The notes under the pieces: model-generated
Database searches by the model: none
Told to the model about the DNA's origin: nothing
Seen by the model: only the letters and a program-made list of their open reading frames with translations
DNA from: Epiperipatus broadwayi
Taxonomy: Eukaryota > Onychophora > Udeonychophora > Euonychophora > Peripatidae
Length of the DNA stretch: 64,000 nt
Direction of reading: 5' to 3'
Assembly: GCA_028023455.1 (NCBI GenBank)
Contig: JAQFVV010006452.1
Location: 300,501-364,500 of the forward strand
Part shown: in pieces, positions 47,540 to 59,239 of the stretch
Numbering within the stretch: the first letter of the stretch is position 1
Layout: each line of letters opens with the position of its first letter
Made by a program: the position numbers and the translations under genes

Positions 47540-47733
47540 ACCTAAGATCTAGGTGCAGTGCTCTCAGATCCAAAGCTCCTCACTGACTAAGGCCACAAGC
47601 CAGAAACTAGTCTGGGGATATTGGATGAGTATGCACTAGATAGGGATTTTATGCACAAGCCTTCTGGCATCCATTGATTACTCTGGTTGGCACTGAATGG
47701 CACTACTGTATGGAGAGTTTTACCTGTTTTAAT
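47540..47733 (+). repeat. H4 hammerhead repeat, single complete unit
   Basis: It starts at GATCTAGGTGCAGTGC, contains the ribozyme, then GGATTTTATGCACAAGCC, CATTGATTACTCTGG and the fixed end CACTACTGTATGGAGAG. It is the most complete H4 monomer in the window and matches the window-start copy at its 3' end. Confidence 0.9.
47563..47629 (+). ncRNA. Hammerhead ribozyme (H4), core nearly intact
   Basis: CTC and ATCCAA (outer stem I), a seven-base internal loop, CA, then CTGACTA (expected CTGANGA, one change), stem II GGC-CACAA-GCC, GAAAC, a two-base loop TA, GTC with C at 47612, TGG, then TTGGATGAG. Stem II has G-C where other copies have A-U, a compensatory change supporting the fold. Confidence 0.75.
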
Positions 47734-47739
47734 TACTTA

Positions 47740-48750
47740 TCTTACACTCAGTTCAGGGTTATCCATATAATAGCTGTCAATAAATTGATATATAGCTATA
47801 CTTATCCAAAAGATAAAACAATAGTGAAAAATTGCATTTTCTATTAACATCACCTGGCAATTTGCACGATGGATATCTTCTTTTTTACTGCCTAGAGAAA
47901 CTATTGAAGAGAGACATTTTCCTTGTTGTTTTACCTAGTTATTTTTGTGAATAATAAATGTTGTATTTAATGTTAAATATTTTTCAATTTAAATTAACTT
48001 AAAAATAAAAGATGAAGCTGATAAAAGTTTTAAATTTTTAAAAGAAAGTGGGGGAAAAATCTTTTCAAGAAAAACATGTGCGATAAAATTTGAATTATAT
48101 AATCATAGTATTGAATCTTCTAAAAGCTTTTTTTTTGTGTGTGAATATTTATGTCTGAATTCATTTTTATTTTATTAAATATATTTTTCTGAAAGCGTCG
48201 CTATTTCTTCTAAATATTTATTCTTCCGTCTATAAGCTGTCTTCTAGATAACATTTATGATCTAATATATATCTAAGATTTTCTTAAAACAGTGAAAAAT
48301 AATATTCTTAAAACTGAAACAATATTATTCCATATTATATCATTACTAAAGGCTATGTTTCATTTACGCAATAAATTATTAAAATAGTTGTACCACATTT
48401 TGTTTTATATTGTTTGGTTTACTTGAAACACATTCTATTAATAGGTCTATTATTCGAATTACTTTTTATAAAACGATTTAAAAATTTTAAATGGTTACAC
48501 ATACAATACACGTAAGTATTAAGTTTATTCCATAATTTGTTGATATGGATTGACGTTAGCGGATAAAATCAATATTTAAATCTTTCATAATTTTAAATTA
48601 GTAATAGCTCTAAACTTGTTAGGATTAAAAATTTAAAAGATCCTATAATAATTTGTCTCAAGATGAAATAAATGACACTAATGAATATCAAATGATCACA
48701 ATGCCTTACTATCCAAATTCTTAAAATTGAATTCACAAAGAAATCATTCA
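47740..48750. other. AT-rich non-coding stretch
   Basis: Nothing recognised. The 70-residue minus frame ending at 48805 runs into the tRNA-like repeat and is a shadow. Confidence 0.5.
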
Positions 48751-48756
48751 AGTCAA

Positions 48757-48835
48757 GCGTTGGTGGCCTAGCGGTTAGCGTAGCTGCCTTCCAAGCACCG
48801 GTCAACGCTTTGACATATATATAAAAAATAAAAAA
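48757..48835 (+). mobile_element. tRNA-Gly-like SINE with T-arm deletion
   Basis: GCGTTGGTGGCCTAGCGG, GTAGCTGCCTTCCAAGCA and CAACGC match the acceptor arm, D arm and anticodon arm (anticodon TCC) of a eukaryotic tRNA-Gly. The T arm, expected between AAGCA and CAACGC, is reduced to CCGGT. The 5' GCGTTG still pairs with the 3' CAACGC. The tail TTTGACATATATATAAAAAA resembles the tail of the 19.5-kb SINE, so this is probably a member of that family rather than a tRNA gene. Confidence 0.78.
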
Positions 48836-49625
48836 TCATTCAATAGATGCAATAATAAATTTGGATAATTGAACTTACAGTAAATCAAATGCAATATTAT
48901 ATATTATCCCGAATTATTTTTTGAGCATTGTCATACATTTCAGTTTCTTTTTACTTTTTTCCTTAATCTTGTCATTAATTAGTTAGTTGTTCGCCAAGTT
49001 TATTACATTCTGTAGCTTCTACATAATAGAATGTAAGATACGGAATTACTGCTAATGAAAAATTCAAGGCCTTTGAAATAAAAACTCATACATTTATTCC
49101 AATTTCTACTTTCCTACTTGGTTTTCCGTCTTTATTGCAGTCACATTTATAATAGTTTATAGACAGTTTTTAGCAGACATGAAGATATGAAAAGGTTTTG
49201 AAATGGACTTTTTATGTTAAATGGAGCTAAAACAAAAATAAGAATTTTGTCTTCTTAGTTTCTAGATTTTTAGTAAATAATTGTGCTTCTTTTATTACTT
49301 CAAATTATTTATTAGTCAGTAATAAAGTAAAATCTTCAGCGACTTTTAACTTTTTTGATTATTAACTTATAAATATGTATTGTTTTTTTGATAGCTTTTT
49401 AAACAAAAAAACATATGGGTATTTGAAGTGTGACACTGCATTTAATAAATTAAAACAAAACATCCCATTACAGTGCTATGAGTACTGAGACTAAATTAGT
49501 TTTATATAGACTATTATTTTATTATATTGTATTTATATATTGGACTATTGTTTCGATCTAATATTAATTATTAAATATCTATAGTAAAAATTAACTGTAT
49601 TCAAATATCACAATTACATTCAACT
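48836..49625. other. AT-rich non-coding stretch
   Basis: Nothing recognised. Confidence 0.5.
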
Positions 49626-49627
49626 AT

Positions 49628-49765
49628 ATGCACAATGTTTTGAGAGATATTATTCTCTACCCTTCTTCAGGTGTTTCTGGCCTTACCAGTGACAGTACTA
49701 GCATGGGAATTGAACCTGGTCCCTTAGATGCTTGATTATTGAATTTTAAGGTAATGCTCTAATGG
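49628..49765 (-). mobile_element. tRNA-like SINE with degenerate hammerhead-like motif, inverted arm
   Basis: On the minus strand: a tRNA-like part (TTAGAGCATTACC, then AGGTTCAATTCCC as B-box), a linker, then CACCTGAAGA (49670-49664), a hairpin AGAGA-ATAATA-TCTCT, AAAAC and ATTGTGC. With CGAAAC decayed to CAAAAC, it looks like a Penelope-type CTGAAGA...CGAAAC motif. Its fit to a true hammerhead is poor at stem III. Confidence 0.55.
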
Positions 49766-49771
49766 GCAGGA

Positions 49772-50040
49772 TGACTCAGTTGGTTAGAATGTTACCTTAA
49801 AATTCAATATTCCGAGAATCAAGGGACCAGTTCAACTCCCTTACTAGTACAGTTAGTAATAGCATACAGGTTAGAATATGCACAATGAGTGGCTCAGTTG
49901 GTTAGAATAATACTTAAAAATTTACTATTTTTAAATCTAAGTATGCAGGTGTCAGGCTAGCAACACCTGAAAAAGAGAGGACAATAATACCTCTTGAAAC
50001 ATTGTGCATATCCTAACTTGTGTGCTATTACTAACAGTCA
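49772..50040 (+). mobile_element. tRNA-like SINE with degenerate hammerhead-like motif, direct arm
   Basis: GACTCAGTTGGTTAGAA (A-box-like, 49772) and CAGTTCAACTCCC (B-box-like, about 49829) repeat the inverted unit to the left, forming a large imperfect palindrome around 49768. A second partial A-box (GGCTCAGTTGGTTAGAA) lies at 49892. The motif CACCTGAAAA, stem AGAGG/CCTCT, GAAACATTGTGC closes at about 50010. Here GAAAC is intact but the 5' core has a G to A change, the opposite damage to the left copy. Confidence 0.6.
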
Positions 50041-52740
50041 AATATAATTGGAAAATTTAAATAAAGTAAAATTTTTCTAAAGACCTTCAATACTTAATAT
50101 TAGATGATGAAAATAATCCAGTATAAAAATACAACTAAAATACCATCATCACAATCTTTCAGGAAAACACTATTATTTTACCAATTTATTGTATAAAGGT
50201 AAAATTTGGACTCTATCAATGCAACAAAGCAAAAGAAAAATTTTAATTTCAAAGACATTATTCAAAAATCTATGTTACATTTATCTCAAATTTCACATGT
50301 GTAGTAGGATAGTACGTGAAATATAGGGAAGTTAACGATTTGGCAAGTGCTCATATGATGATTACATTGTTGTGAATCATCACAGTGTGAAAAATCTTTA
50401 ACATACATTACACAAAATTAATTTGTATCTGGATACATTGTTCAAAGAGCACTTTTGTTGTAAATAAACATTAGAAAAATTTTATATTAGTATGTTCAAA
50501 TACTCTGTAAAATTTTGAAACAAACATGATACTGTGCTGGTTGAATGTGTATGCTGGTTTAACCCAGTTTGAAGACTAGGTAAAAGTACCTTGAGGCCAC
50601 TCATACATGAGATATAAAAATCAAGAATATTATGGCCTCTGCCCTATTCATCTATTTTCAAGTCTAACTATAAACCAACAACATATAAGACACGCATAAA
50701 TTAATTTATAACCTGGCCCAAGCTTAGCATCAGAATAGAAACAATCAACTAGAATACTTAGAGAACTAAAATAAGTTAAATGTTCCAATATAATATAATA
50801 TAAGTTAAGTGCTTGTGCATGCTTAGATCATCGGATAATTAACATAAAAGGTTTAAAAAAAATTATAAGACGAAAGCTTTTATTTAAAATGAGATACTTT
50901 AATAAATGCAGTTAAAATATTATTAATGTTTTAAATATCTCCGCTATTCCCCAATTAATCCCTGATGAATAACTTCCACCATGAAGCCGTTTCAATTAAA
51001 TATAATTCTATGGCATAGCTATTACTTTATTTAATTAAATTTATCATCTTGGGTCTCCTCGATAAAGCAAGATTGAAATAACTATTTCACAAAGCATTCT
51101 CGTTGCTTTGTGCTCTATAAATAATTTAAAATATTTAAAGGTTTTTTTACATAACTAATATTTAACTATGGAAATGAATATTAATGAAATAAGCATTATC
51201 AAGGAAATCGAATTGGCAAACAAAAGAAAACTTAACTAGTATTAATTTATAAATATTCATTTTAAATTGGAAATATTTCAAAGAAAGAACATAATTTACA
51301 TTGCAAAAAGAAAACTAAAAAAAGATATATATATCACATTAAAATGAGGAATAGCGAAGGGGGAGGGGGATTAAACATAAAGAGATGATCAGGTTAAAAT
51401 AAATGTAAATCTAATATTAAGATACAAAGAGATACATTAGGAGAGATAATAAATTAACGAAAACATTTAAAGAAAGGTACAATATTAAAAAAAAAGTAAA
51501 AGTTCATGAGGAGATCATTAAAAGTTACCAGTCCTTGTTTAGTTTGTCCGGACAAAGAGATTTGGAATCAGAAGCATTTTGACACAAAGGGCGCACACAC
51601 AGCTCACAATTCGGTTTTACTAGATACTTGACACTTTATGGCATTTTGACAGATTAGGACCCTGATGGCAGGCAAAGCTGATGAGCTTAGCTGCCATACA
51701 TGGTCACGTCCTCCAAATTAATAGAAGTTTTAAAGGGTCGCATGTTTAAGTCAGAACAGGAATTCTCCACAAGAACTAGGACACAGTGGTTTTCAGCATT
51801 TATTTTTAGTGCAACCTCAGAGGATCATTAGACTTGGTCACTGTAGCAGAAGCAGCAGAGATACATAGTAGAACTCTTTAAAAGAGCCGATGAGCAGCAG
51901 CTAAATACATTTTCAAAACCCTTCAGTAACAAGTTCAGAAATACATTTAAAGTCAATCTCTGAATAAAATAATTTTAGAATAAAATCTAGACGAATTTCA
52001 GAAGCATTTCTGAATGAATATTTGAACAGAATCTGAATCAATAATCAAAGAACAGAATCTGACTGAATTAAAGAACAAAATCTGAATGAATCCTTTGTTC
52101 TCCACACCTTTTATACCTTTCCAGAGATTCTTTTCTATTGTTTTGCATATGATTCTAGATCCTGATAAGCCCCCCATGCTCCTTTGTTTCAAAGTAACTT
52201 TTTGCTAAAAATAAACTTTAATTTCTTATTATCAAATTTTGCTTTTAACTTCGAATTTGATTTAATAAAAAGGCCATCTTTAATTTGCCTTGAATGAAAT
52301 ACTAATTGAAAATGCCATTACTTTAGGAATGCTGGCAGGCTTATCTTGAAATAAAATCATATGACATATATTTTAAACAAAATTAAAAGAAAAATAATTT
52401 ATTATTTCTTTTAATAAAATGACATTTTCATTTCAACAGAATTTTGCATTAATCATATATATACGCTTGCCATACATATATGTTTCATTAATAAGTTTTG
52501 AAAAAGAAATTTTTATAAACGATTTAATTTTAATCAGAATTTATTTTAAAAGAATATTTTAAAATAAATAGCTAATTTCATGACCGTTGAATATACAAAA
52601 TGAAACACTTTAATTTTCTATTTAATGCAAAACTCTGTTGATACTTGAATATAAACTTAACCCAGGTTTACAATACCGGTGAGTTTATAGCAGGCTGTGA
52701 AGCATGAATCAGACTTTTGGATCCATTGCTTCAATAGAAT
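50041..52740. other. Mostly AT-rich; unidentified GC-richer block at 51.5-52.2 kb
   Basis: 50.0-51.4 kb shows nothing. From about 51500 to 52200 GC rises and loose repeats of AGAATCTGAATGAAT-type sequence appear near 52030-52100. I cannot assign the block; a decayed LTR or leader of a retroelement is possible. The 64-residue minus frame there has no known motif. Confidence 0.4.
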
Positions 52741-52745
52741 TTCAT

Positions 52746-53081
52746 GATGCTCAGTCAAATATTGAAACAAACATGATAGAATCACAAGATGCTCTGTAAA
52801 ATTTTGAAACAAACATGATAGAATCACATGATGCTCTGACAAATTTTGAAACAAACATAATACAATCACATGATGCTCTGTAAAATTTTGAAACAAACAT
52901 GATAGAATCACCTGATGCTCTGTCAAATATTGAAACAAACATGATAGAATCACCTGATGTTCTGTCAAATATTGAAACAAACATGATAACATCACATGAT
53001 GCTCTGTCAAATATTGAAACAAACATGATAGAATCACATGATACTCTGTAAAATTTTGAAACAAACATGGTAGAATCACAT
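52746..53081 (-). repeat. 42-bp minisatellite, eight units
   Basis: Units start at 52746, 52788, 52830, 52872, 52914, 52956, 52998 and 53040 with no length variation. A typical unit runs from GATGCTCTGT through TTTGAAACAAACATG to GAATCACAT. As 42 is a multiple of three, two minus frames stay open across the array and read as 14-residue repeats (SCLFQ-type and MFVSKF-type). No sign of a real gene around it. Strict unit length suggests recent amplification. Confidence 0.95.
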
Positions 53082-53084
53082 GCC

Positions 53085-54220
53085 CAATTGGTATATTCTT
53101 AATTTTGCTGGATATGATATTACAGTCTACAATTGTAAAAACATATTTTTGTTATATTGGGCATAGACTGCAACAAACTTTCTATACAACTATTTGATGG
53201 TGTCCTTGAGAATAGTTTTATGTGATAGAAGTAGGTAGATTTATAAAAAATTAAAGACATTTGAAAAAAAGTTTATGTTATATTTATTGGTAAAACATTT
53301 TGACAATAGAATACTTTGGAAAGTTATAATTAGGTAATATATTAGAAAAATTAAAAGACTGCATTATAAAATATCAAGTAAACTGTTAAAAGGCAAACAT
53401 GAGATCCATGACAAAGTATTGCTCTATGCTGAATGCTTTGTGTAGTGATATGAAAAATTATCATTAATGTTTTATTATTTATTATTTGATTTTCTATTTT
53501 TCATTATTTATAAAATTAGAAAGGCCTTAATGATTTATGTGAGTTTTCTAATATTAATAAATATACAGAGTAACATTATAAAATAAGGTAAAAAATTATA
53601 AAAATTAAGCACCAGCCAGAGTTACTAAATAAAAATAACATTTGATTTTACTTCAATTATAGTGAACAAGAAAAAATAAAAAGATCATTCACAATTATTA
53701 GCATTACAATAAGTGATACCATGTAATATAATAAATGGACATGAGAGGATATACCCCTGTCAAAAATATAAGCATAGAATGCCTTTTTTTTTACTAAGGA
53801 AAGCATTCTTTAAAATCATAATAAGTCATGAATAAAAACTAATAAGTAGTAGCAAACCTTTAGAGTATATTTTCTAAAAACATTCAGTATATATATATAT
53901 ATGCACTGAAAGTTTTTAGATAAGGCAACTTAACATATATATGTATGTGTTATAAAAATATAGACAAAATCAGTTTACTAAAAGCAAAAAAAAATCAGAT
54001 GGAGATATGAGTGACTAAAAATAAATCTAAGATCACTAAAATCAAGTCTAGGATCTCTAACTATTTTTGATTGCCAATATAATAACATAAAAAATTGAAA
54101 GTAGATAAATGTACAGTTTATAATTTTTTTTCTCTCTTATTATATATATGACTGAATAAAATATAAATGAAAATTATTGTCTTAACCTAATTTATTAAAA
54201 AATATTACAAACACATATTT
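53085..54220. other. AT-rich non-coding stretch
   Basis: Nothing recognised. Confidence 0.5.
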
Positions 54221-54480
54221 AAATTGGGTTTGAAGACATATAGGTATCTGAAAACTTCAGATTTTCTGCTCAATAGTCAACTCTTAGGTAAATGCTGGCT
54301 TTGGGTTAGTGTTTTTAGATCTAGTATCTGAAGCTATCCTAGCACCTCTCTGAGGAGTGTCATAAGCATGAAACCATAGTCAGGGAATGGGGGTTGGTTT
54401 TCAAAATAGAGATATTTTAAATACTTTCTCTTGCTAAACATTTATCTCAAAGCTTGTTGAGCAATTAGAAAAGGTCTTTG
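54221..54480 (+). repeat. H2 hammerhead-bearing repeat unit (second copy)
   Basis: It aligns with 25745-26000 over its whole length (GGGTTTGAAGACAT, CTCAATAGTCAAC, TTTTTAGATCTAGTATCTG, GCATGAAACCATAG, AGCTTGTTGAGCAATTA). Its 5' part, including the first hairpin, is missing, so it is truncated relative to the 25.7-kb copy. Confidence 0.85.
54326..54410 (+). ncRNA. Hammerhead ribozyme (H2), intact core
   Basis: CCTCT (54345-54349), CTGAGGA (54350-54356), stem II GTGT-CATAA-GCAT (one wobble), GAAA (54370-54373), ACC-ATA-GT with a one-base loss in stem III, GTC with C at 54381, AGGGA pairing with CCTCT. The outer arm ATCTGAA has lost part of its partner. The stem I base changes keep pairing relative to the 25.9-kb copy. 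Confidence 0.75.
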
Positions 54481-54489
54481 TTTACATAT

Positions 54490-55385
54490 TTAAATTAATT
54501 ATCATTATTTTTGTCAGTCTTCATTTTTTTACATCTCATTCTCTTTATCTCTTAGGTTTGTAAAGAGCCTTCCTTGTCTTCTTAACTCTCTCATGTTATC
54601 ATAATTTCTCGACCTAATTATAATAATGAAACTGTGCCATGTGCAACCTCATTTCCATGCTCTTACTTTAATATATTCTTTTTTTTTTCATATTTGTAAC
54701 CTTTTATCTTTCTTTGTCTGTGTTAGAAATATAGTGGCCACAGTTTCATTTGTGAATGTTCATTAATGAGAGGAATGTCAAATTACTAGTAATTAACTTT
54801 ATTTAACATCTTTATTTTACAGTTAGATAGAAAAGCATTACATTATTTTCATGAGTATGAATATATTGGTTTCAGCAATTATGAAAAGTTAAAAACATTT
54901 CACAAACTTAAAATATAGTGGAAAATGTCAATAATACAAAATGTCCAGAATAATTGCAACCTATACAAAAATTGCATTAGATAAGAAATGTAATCTTCAG
55001 TATGGAAAGTGTAGTTACTATGCCCTAAAATAATTTGCAAAAAATTTTAATCAGCAATGCAGTTTTGAAATTGGTCATGACATCCACATATGCAGACCAA
55101 AGGAGATGTGGAAGTAAATATTTTTTTTTTAAAAAAAATTTGGTTACATAATAAATTACAATTTTTCTACCACAAGGTGGCATACTAAAAATAATAATTT
55201 ATAGAAAACTTTTATCAATAAAAGATACTAATTGGAATAGACAGTTTTGAATTATGAATTTGTTATTATTGCTACGTAATATGTTCAATATAAAAAAGAC
55301 AAGCAAATAAGAAAGTATTATTGATATTTAGTTATGTACTACATTACTCTATTTGTTTAGTAGTATATCATTGTTAAGTAATATC
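54490..55385. other. AT-rich non-coding stretch
   Basis: Nothing recognised. Confidence 0.5.
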
Positions 55386-55388
55386 TGA

Positions 55389-55551
55389 TAAAATGAAAAT
55401 ACACACAGAAAAGGTAGTTTTTAACAATATGTAGCTTTATTACTGTCTAGCATACTTTCAATATATAAAAATATATTAAAAGCATGATAGGCAGTAATAA
55501 AGCTAAATATTTAAAAAAAAACCACCTCTTCTGTGTGTATTTTCATTTTAC
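55389..55551. mobile_element. Foldback/MITE element, about 160 bp
   Basis: The left arm TAAAATGAAAATACACACAG...GTAGCTTTATTACTGTCTA is complementary to the right arm TAGGCAGTAATAAAGCT...CTGTGTGTATTTTCATTTTA, with the centre at ATATATAAAAATATATT near 55465. It is almost a single perfect palindrome. The plus frame starting at 55533 begins in its right end and is not credible. Confidence 0.85.
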
Positions 55552-55559
55552 CAAATATT

Positions 55560-58280
55560 ATGTTGGCTCAGAAAAGAAGAAAATTAGTAATAAATGAATT
55601 AGAACAGATTATATTAAGTAATAGTTTAAACTGCTTTGGCATCTGTCAAATTTTGTTACTAAAAAAACGATACTACTATTTTTCCATAAATCAGCTATAT
55701 AATAATATAGTTCTGAATATACAATCTTATTTTTTAATCAAGGGACATTCTTAATTATTTCAACTCAATATTTATTTTCAAACGCCATTAATTCTTTGGT
55801 ATGTCAGCAAAATATAACTTTCTCTGATTAAATTGTACATATACTTTTAAAAGCAGATGTTCACTGCTTGTTTTAATACATAGGCATTTATTTTAAGCTT
55901 AATTAATCAATGGATAGCATAAAGTAGTTTTATAATCTACAATCCCAAAGTGATTTTTGATAATGGCTTAGTGCTAAGTTTGGTCTATTTATAATTTTTT
56001 CATCTAAAAGTCAGCATTAGCTTTTTTATATTATTCTGTCTAATGTGAAATCAGAAAGAACTTCTTAGGTTCAAAATCTAAGGTTTCTGAATTTTAGAGT
56101 ATTAAATAATAGTGTAAATATTCTGAAATGTTTCACTGATAAAAGTTTTAGCTAGAAATTAATTTAGATAAGTACAAGCCTCCCTTTTTGTACCCCTTAA
56201 TTATTCAAGCCTTTTAATAATGGTACTATAGTAAATAATTAAAATTATATGGCTTAAAAATACTTATTGTTTCTGCACCATAATTATACAGGTCATAAAT
56301 TATATCTTAAATGATCATCTAATGTGATTTTTTATATATTTAAATAAGTTTAATGTTTAATTATCCCTTTTTTTAAAAGTATTTTTAAGATGAATCCACT
56401 AACAATAAAAAGAGCCTATCTGAAATTAGTCTCTAAACACTCCAAACCTATATTATTCATTTTATTATGCTCTAGTCTGGATTTATTAATTTCCCATTTT
56501 TAAATCTTATCTGGCTTGGAAGACATGTTCATGAATACTAATATAACTACTGTATCTAAAAGTTATCTGAATAATAATATCCTTGTAATAATTAATGGCA
56601 GATTTGTACATACTTTGAGATTTTTGTTTCTCCAAAAATCTATAATCTAATGTAATTATGTGATCTGATCAATTAAATTATTTAAATTGATCACTACAGA
56701 AATTATGCTATTCACATTATTCTTAAATGTAGTTACAATAATTGTTACATTTGATAAGTAAAAACTGCATAGCATGACTTAACCATAAATATATGTGTAT
56801 GTTGATAAGTAGATAATAAATAAATAGATATAAAAGATTCTGAATATTATTGGTAAAATGTTGAATATGGATCTACTGTAAGATATTAAGAGACAAGGAA
56901 TATTTTGATTTCATTTATTTGTTATTAACAGTGACTCCAAAAATTTGTAGATGTCACATGGTACAATAATAATAATAAATAATAATTATTATTATATAAT
57001 AATTATTATTATAAACATACTGAGCTCCAAATACAATTAGCAACATATTGAAGAAACTGGTTGTGCCCCAGAAATTCGCAATAAATATTAAATGGTATGA
57101 AATATTGGAGTCAATGGATGCAAGCTTTTCCATGCTCCTGTAATGTGATGCTTTAGTAAGCAAAATAATTCTACATTGAAGACAGATTTTAACTTGATGA
57201 AGTTTTAAGTAAAAACAGAAAATTATAAAAAACACATAACTATTAACTGGGAGGACAGCCACTCCAGGATTACCAAGAAAAAAACTTTAAACTCTTAGAA
57301 TAAAAATTACTATGGTTTTTTCAGAATTAAAGCACTTTCCTCCACTGAAAATGTTTTTACCAAGAATAAATAAAAAAAATTACTTTATCTTAACATTGAA
57401 TGTATACCAAAACCAAAAATAGAAAACTTTTACAAATTAATTATATATAACAATGTTGATGTAATTTCATTTTAGGGGATGCATCCTTTCTGCTTCACAT
57501 TCTTAATAGAATGCATTTTAAACATGGTATAGCTACCTTTATTCTAAAGCATATTACATAGCAAATGCCTTTATTGAAGTTTGTTGAAATGATTTTTCAA
57601 TGACCATTAGGACAAATAATTTGTATGTATGCAATATTTATAAACATTCTACAAAAAGTGGCCCTACTCTCCTATTTCAGATCTTCCAACACTTTTTATA
57701 TTTATAGGATATTTTAATTCTTACAGTAATTTGGGGATATGCAAATGAGAGTTGTCAACTGCTGTCATGGATAGATTTGAACAATGATTACATTATGATC
57801 CCAAGCAAAAAGGAACATTTCATTTATATAGATCAGTAGCAGAATAAACTCCACAAACTATATTTTATTTAAATAAAATAAGATTCTTAATATCCAATGA
57901 TTTATTAATATTGGATCATAAAATAAGATTCTTAATATCCAATGATTTATTAATATTGGATCATAAGCCAAATCTAATCCCTTGGAAATATCATATTTCC
58001 ACAATTGAAGTCATTATGTTCATGTTGAAATTAAGGAAAGCTAACTGGACTCAATATATTGAATATTCTGAATGGAATATTAATTGAATCTACTATCCCC
58101 TGTTGCTATAATATGTTTAATAAACTTATAACAACAGCTTAAAAGAAAACATCTTTTGAGAATATTGAAAGCATTTCATTCTAGTTTGAATAAAATATGC
58201 AATGTTCTTTATAATTAGTATGTGTCTACCAAAAACTTGAAAATTAGTGAAAGAATGATAAAATTTCTTAATGAGAATAC
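55560..58280. other. AT-rich non-coding stretch
   Basis: No recognised genes. It contains an AAT/ATT-rich patch at 56962-57015 and the duplication at 57877-57966. The 102-residue minus frame (56954-57262) has no motif that I can name. Confidence 0.5.
57877..57966. repeat. Direct duplication, 45-bp period
   Basis: AATAAGATTCTTAATATCC through ATTGGATCATAA occurs twice with no difference. Each unit holds an inverted repeat ATCCAAT/ATTGGAT. Confidence 0.93.
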
Positions 58281-58599
58281 AAAAGAAAGGTAAAGAAAGA
58301 TTATGATAAATAAACTTTATAAGATGTAATTAAAAGAAATGTTCTCTTTTACATTATTATTGCTATGAATATGAGGCAACTCACCTCAAAAGCACTCTCT
58401 CTCTCCACCACTTCACATACTCCTAATTTTATTTTATTATAAGCTTCTAAAGAAAAAGTACTAAAATAGAAAATCTAGAGAAAGAGTGTCATTGTTATAA
58501 TAATCAAACTTCTAAATTTCAAAATTGATAGAACAAGAACTATCATTAAAGAAGAATTACAAACTAATGTGTAAAATAAACTTATGATCAATTTTCTTA

Positions 58600-59230
58600 A
58601 ACCTAGAAAATCTTCAACAACATCCTCCCAGAGTTTTTGAAAAATGAAGAATCTAAAATCAAATGAGTGATTGAAAAAATAATCAGCAATAATATTATTT
58701 CAAATACTATTCCAGACATATATCAGAGTAATAAATCCAAATATATTTAATAATAAAACAAACTGAATCATGTTGACAAAAATATTTTCCAATTGTTGAA
58801 AAACATCTATCTATAGCTAAGCAGGCTATATTTAGATCAGAAAGAAATGGCTGTGAACTGATTTTACTTTTAACAACCAACATTAAAAGGTGGTTTCAAA
58901 ATAAATTAAAAATTGGGGCTACCTTTATTGATTTGACTTCAGATTAAGATTCTGTTTGGAAAAATGATCCTTAAGAAAAATACTATTAAATTCTTAAATT
59001 CAAGAATACAATTTATGTGACATAATGCCCTCTAACAGAATATTTTAAATAACACTAAATGATAATCATAGTAGATAGAACATTTTACAAAATAAACTTC
59101 CAAAAGGGTGTGTTTTCTCATTTTATTATTCAATATTAATATTTGAAAATATATAAAATTTATCTAAAATATTGAGCTTGCTCTAATTTTACAAAAAAGT
59201 TTCTTTACTAGAAATAGAAAAAATAATTTA
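58600..59230 (+). pseudogene. Degraded LINE reverse transcriptase (jockey/CR1-like)
   Basis: The plus strand reads NIFQLLKNIYL-type sequence, then (about 58819-58960) KQAIFRSERNGCELILLLTT, NIKRWFQNKLKIGATFIDL, TSD and, after one stop, DSVW. This matches the usual QAGFR-x-RS ... FIDL-x-A-x-D-x-VW block around the first catalytic Asp of LINE reverse transcriptases; the Asp of FIDL is present. Downstream, QKGVFSHFII fits the PQGSVLSP block. Stops and frameshifts throughout. Confidence 0.72.
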
Positions 59231-59239
59231 ATAAGAATA

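Noticed and set aside
48757-48835. Functional tRNA-Gly gene
   Set aside because: The T arm and most of the variable region are missing, so the fold cannot be that of a working tRNA.
50963-51000. CTGATGA ... GAAG near the 51-kb region
   Set aside because: The 3' core reads GAAG, stem II does not form and the arms are not complementary.
52657-53079. 140- and 105-residue repeat proteins
   Set aside because: The 42-bp unit keeps frames open by arithmetic; two different frames are equally open and no gene structure surrounds them.
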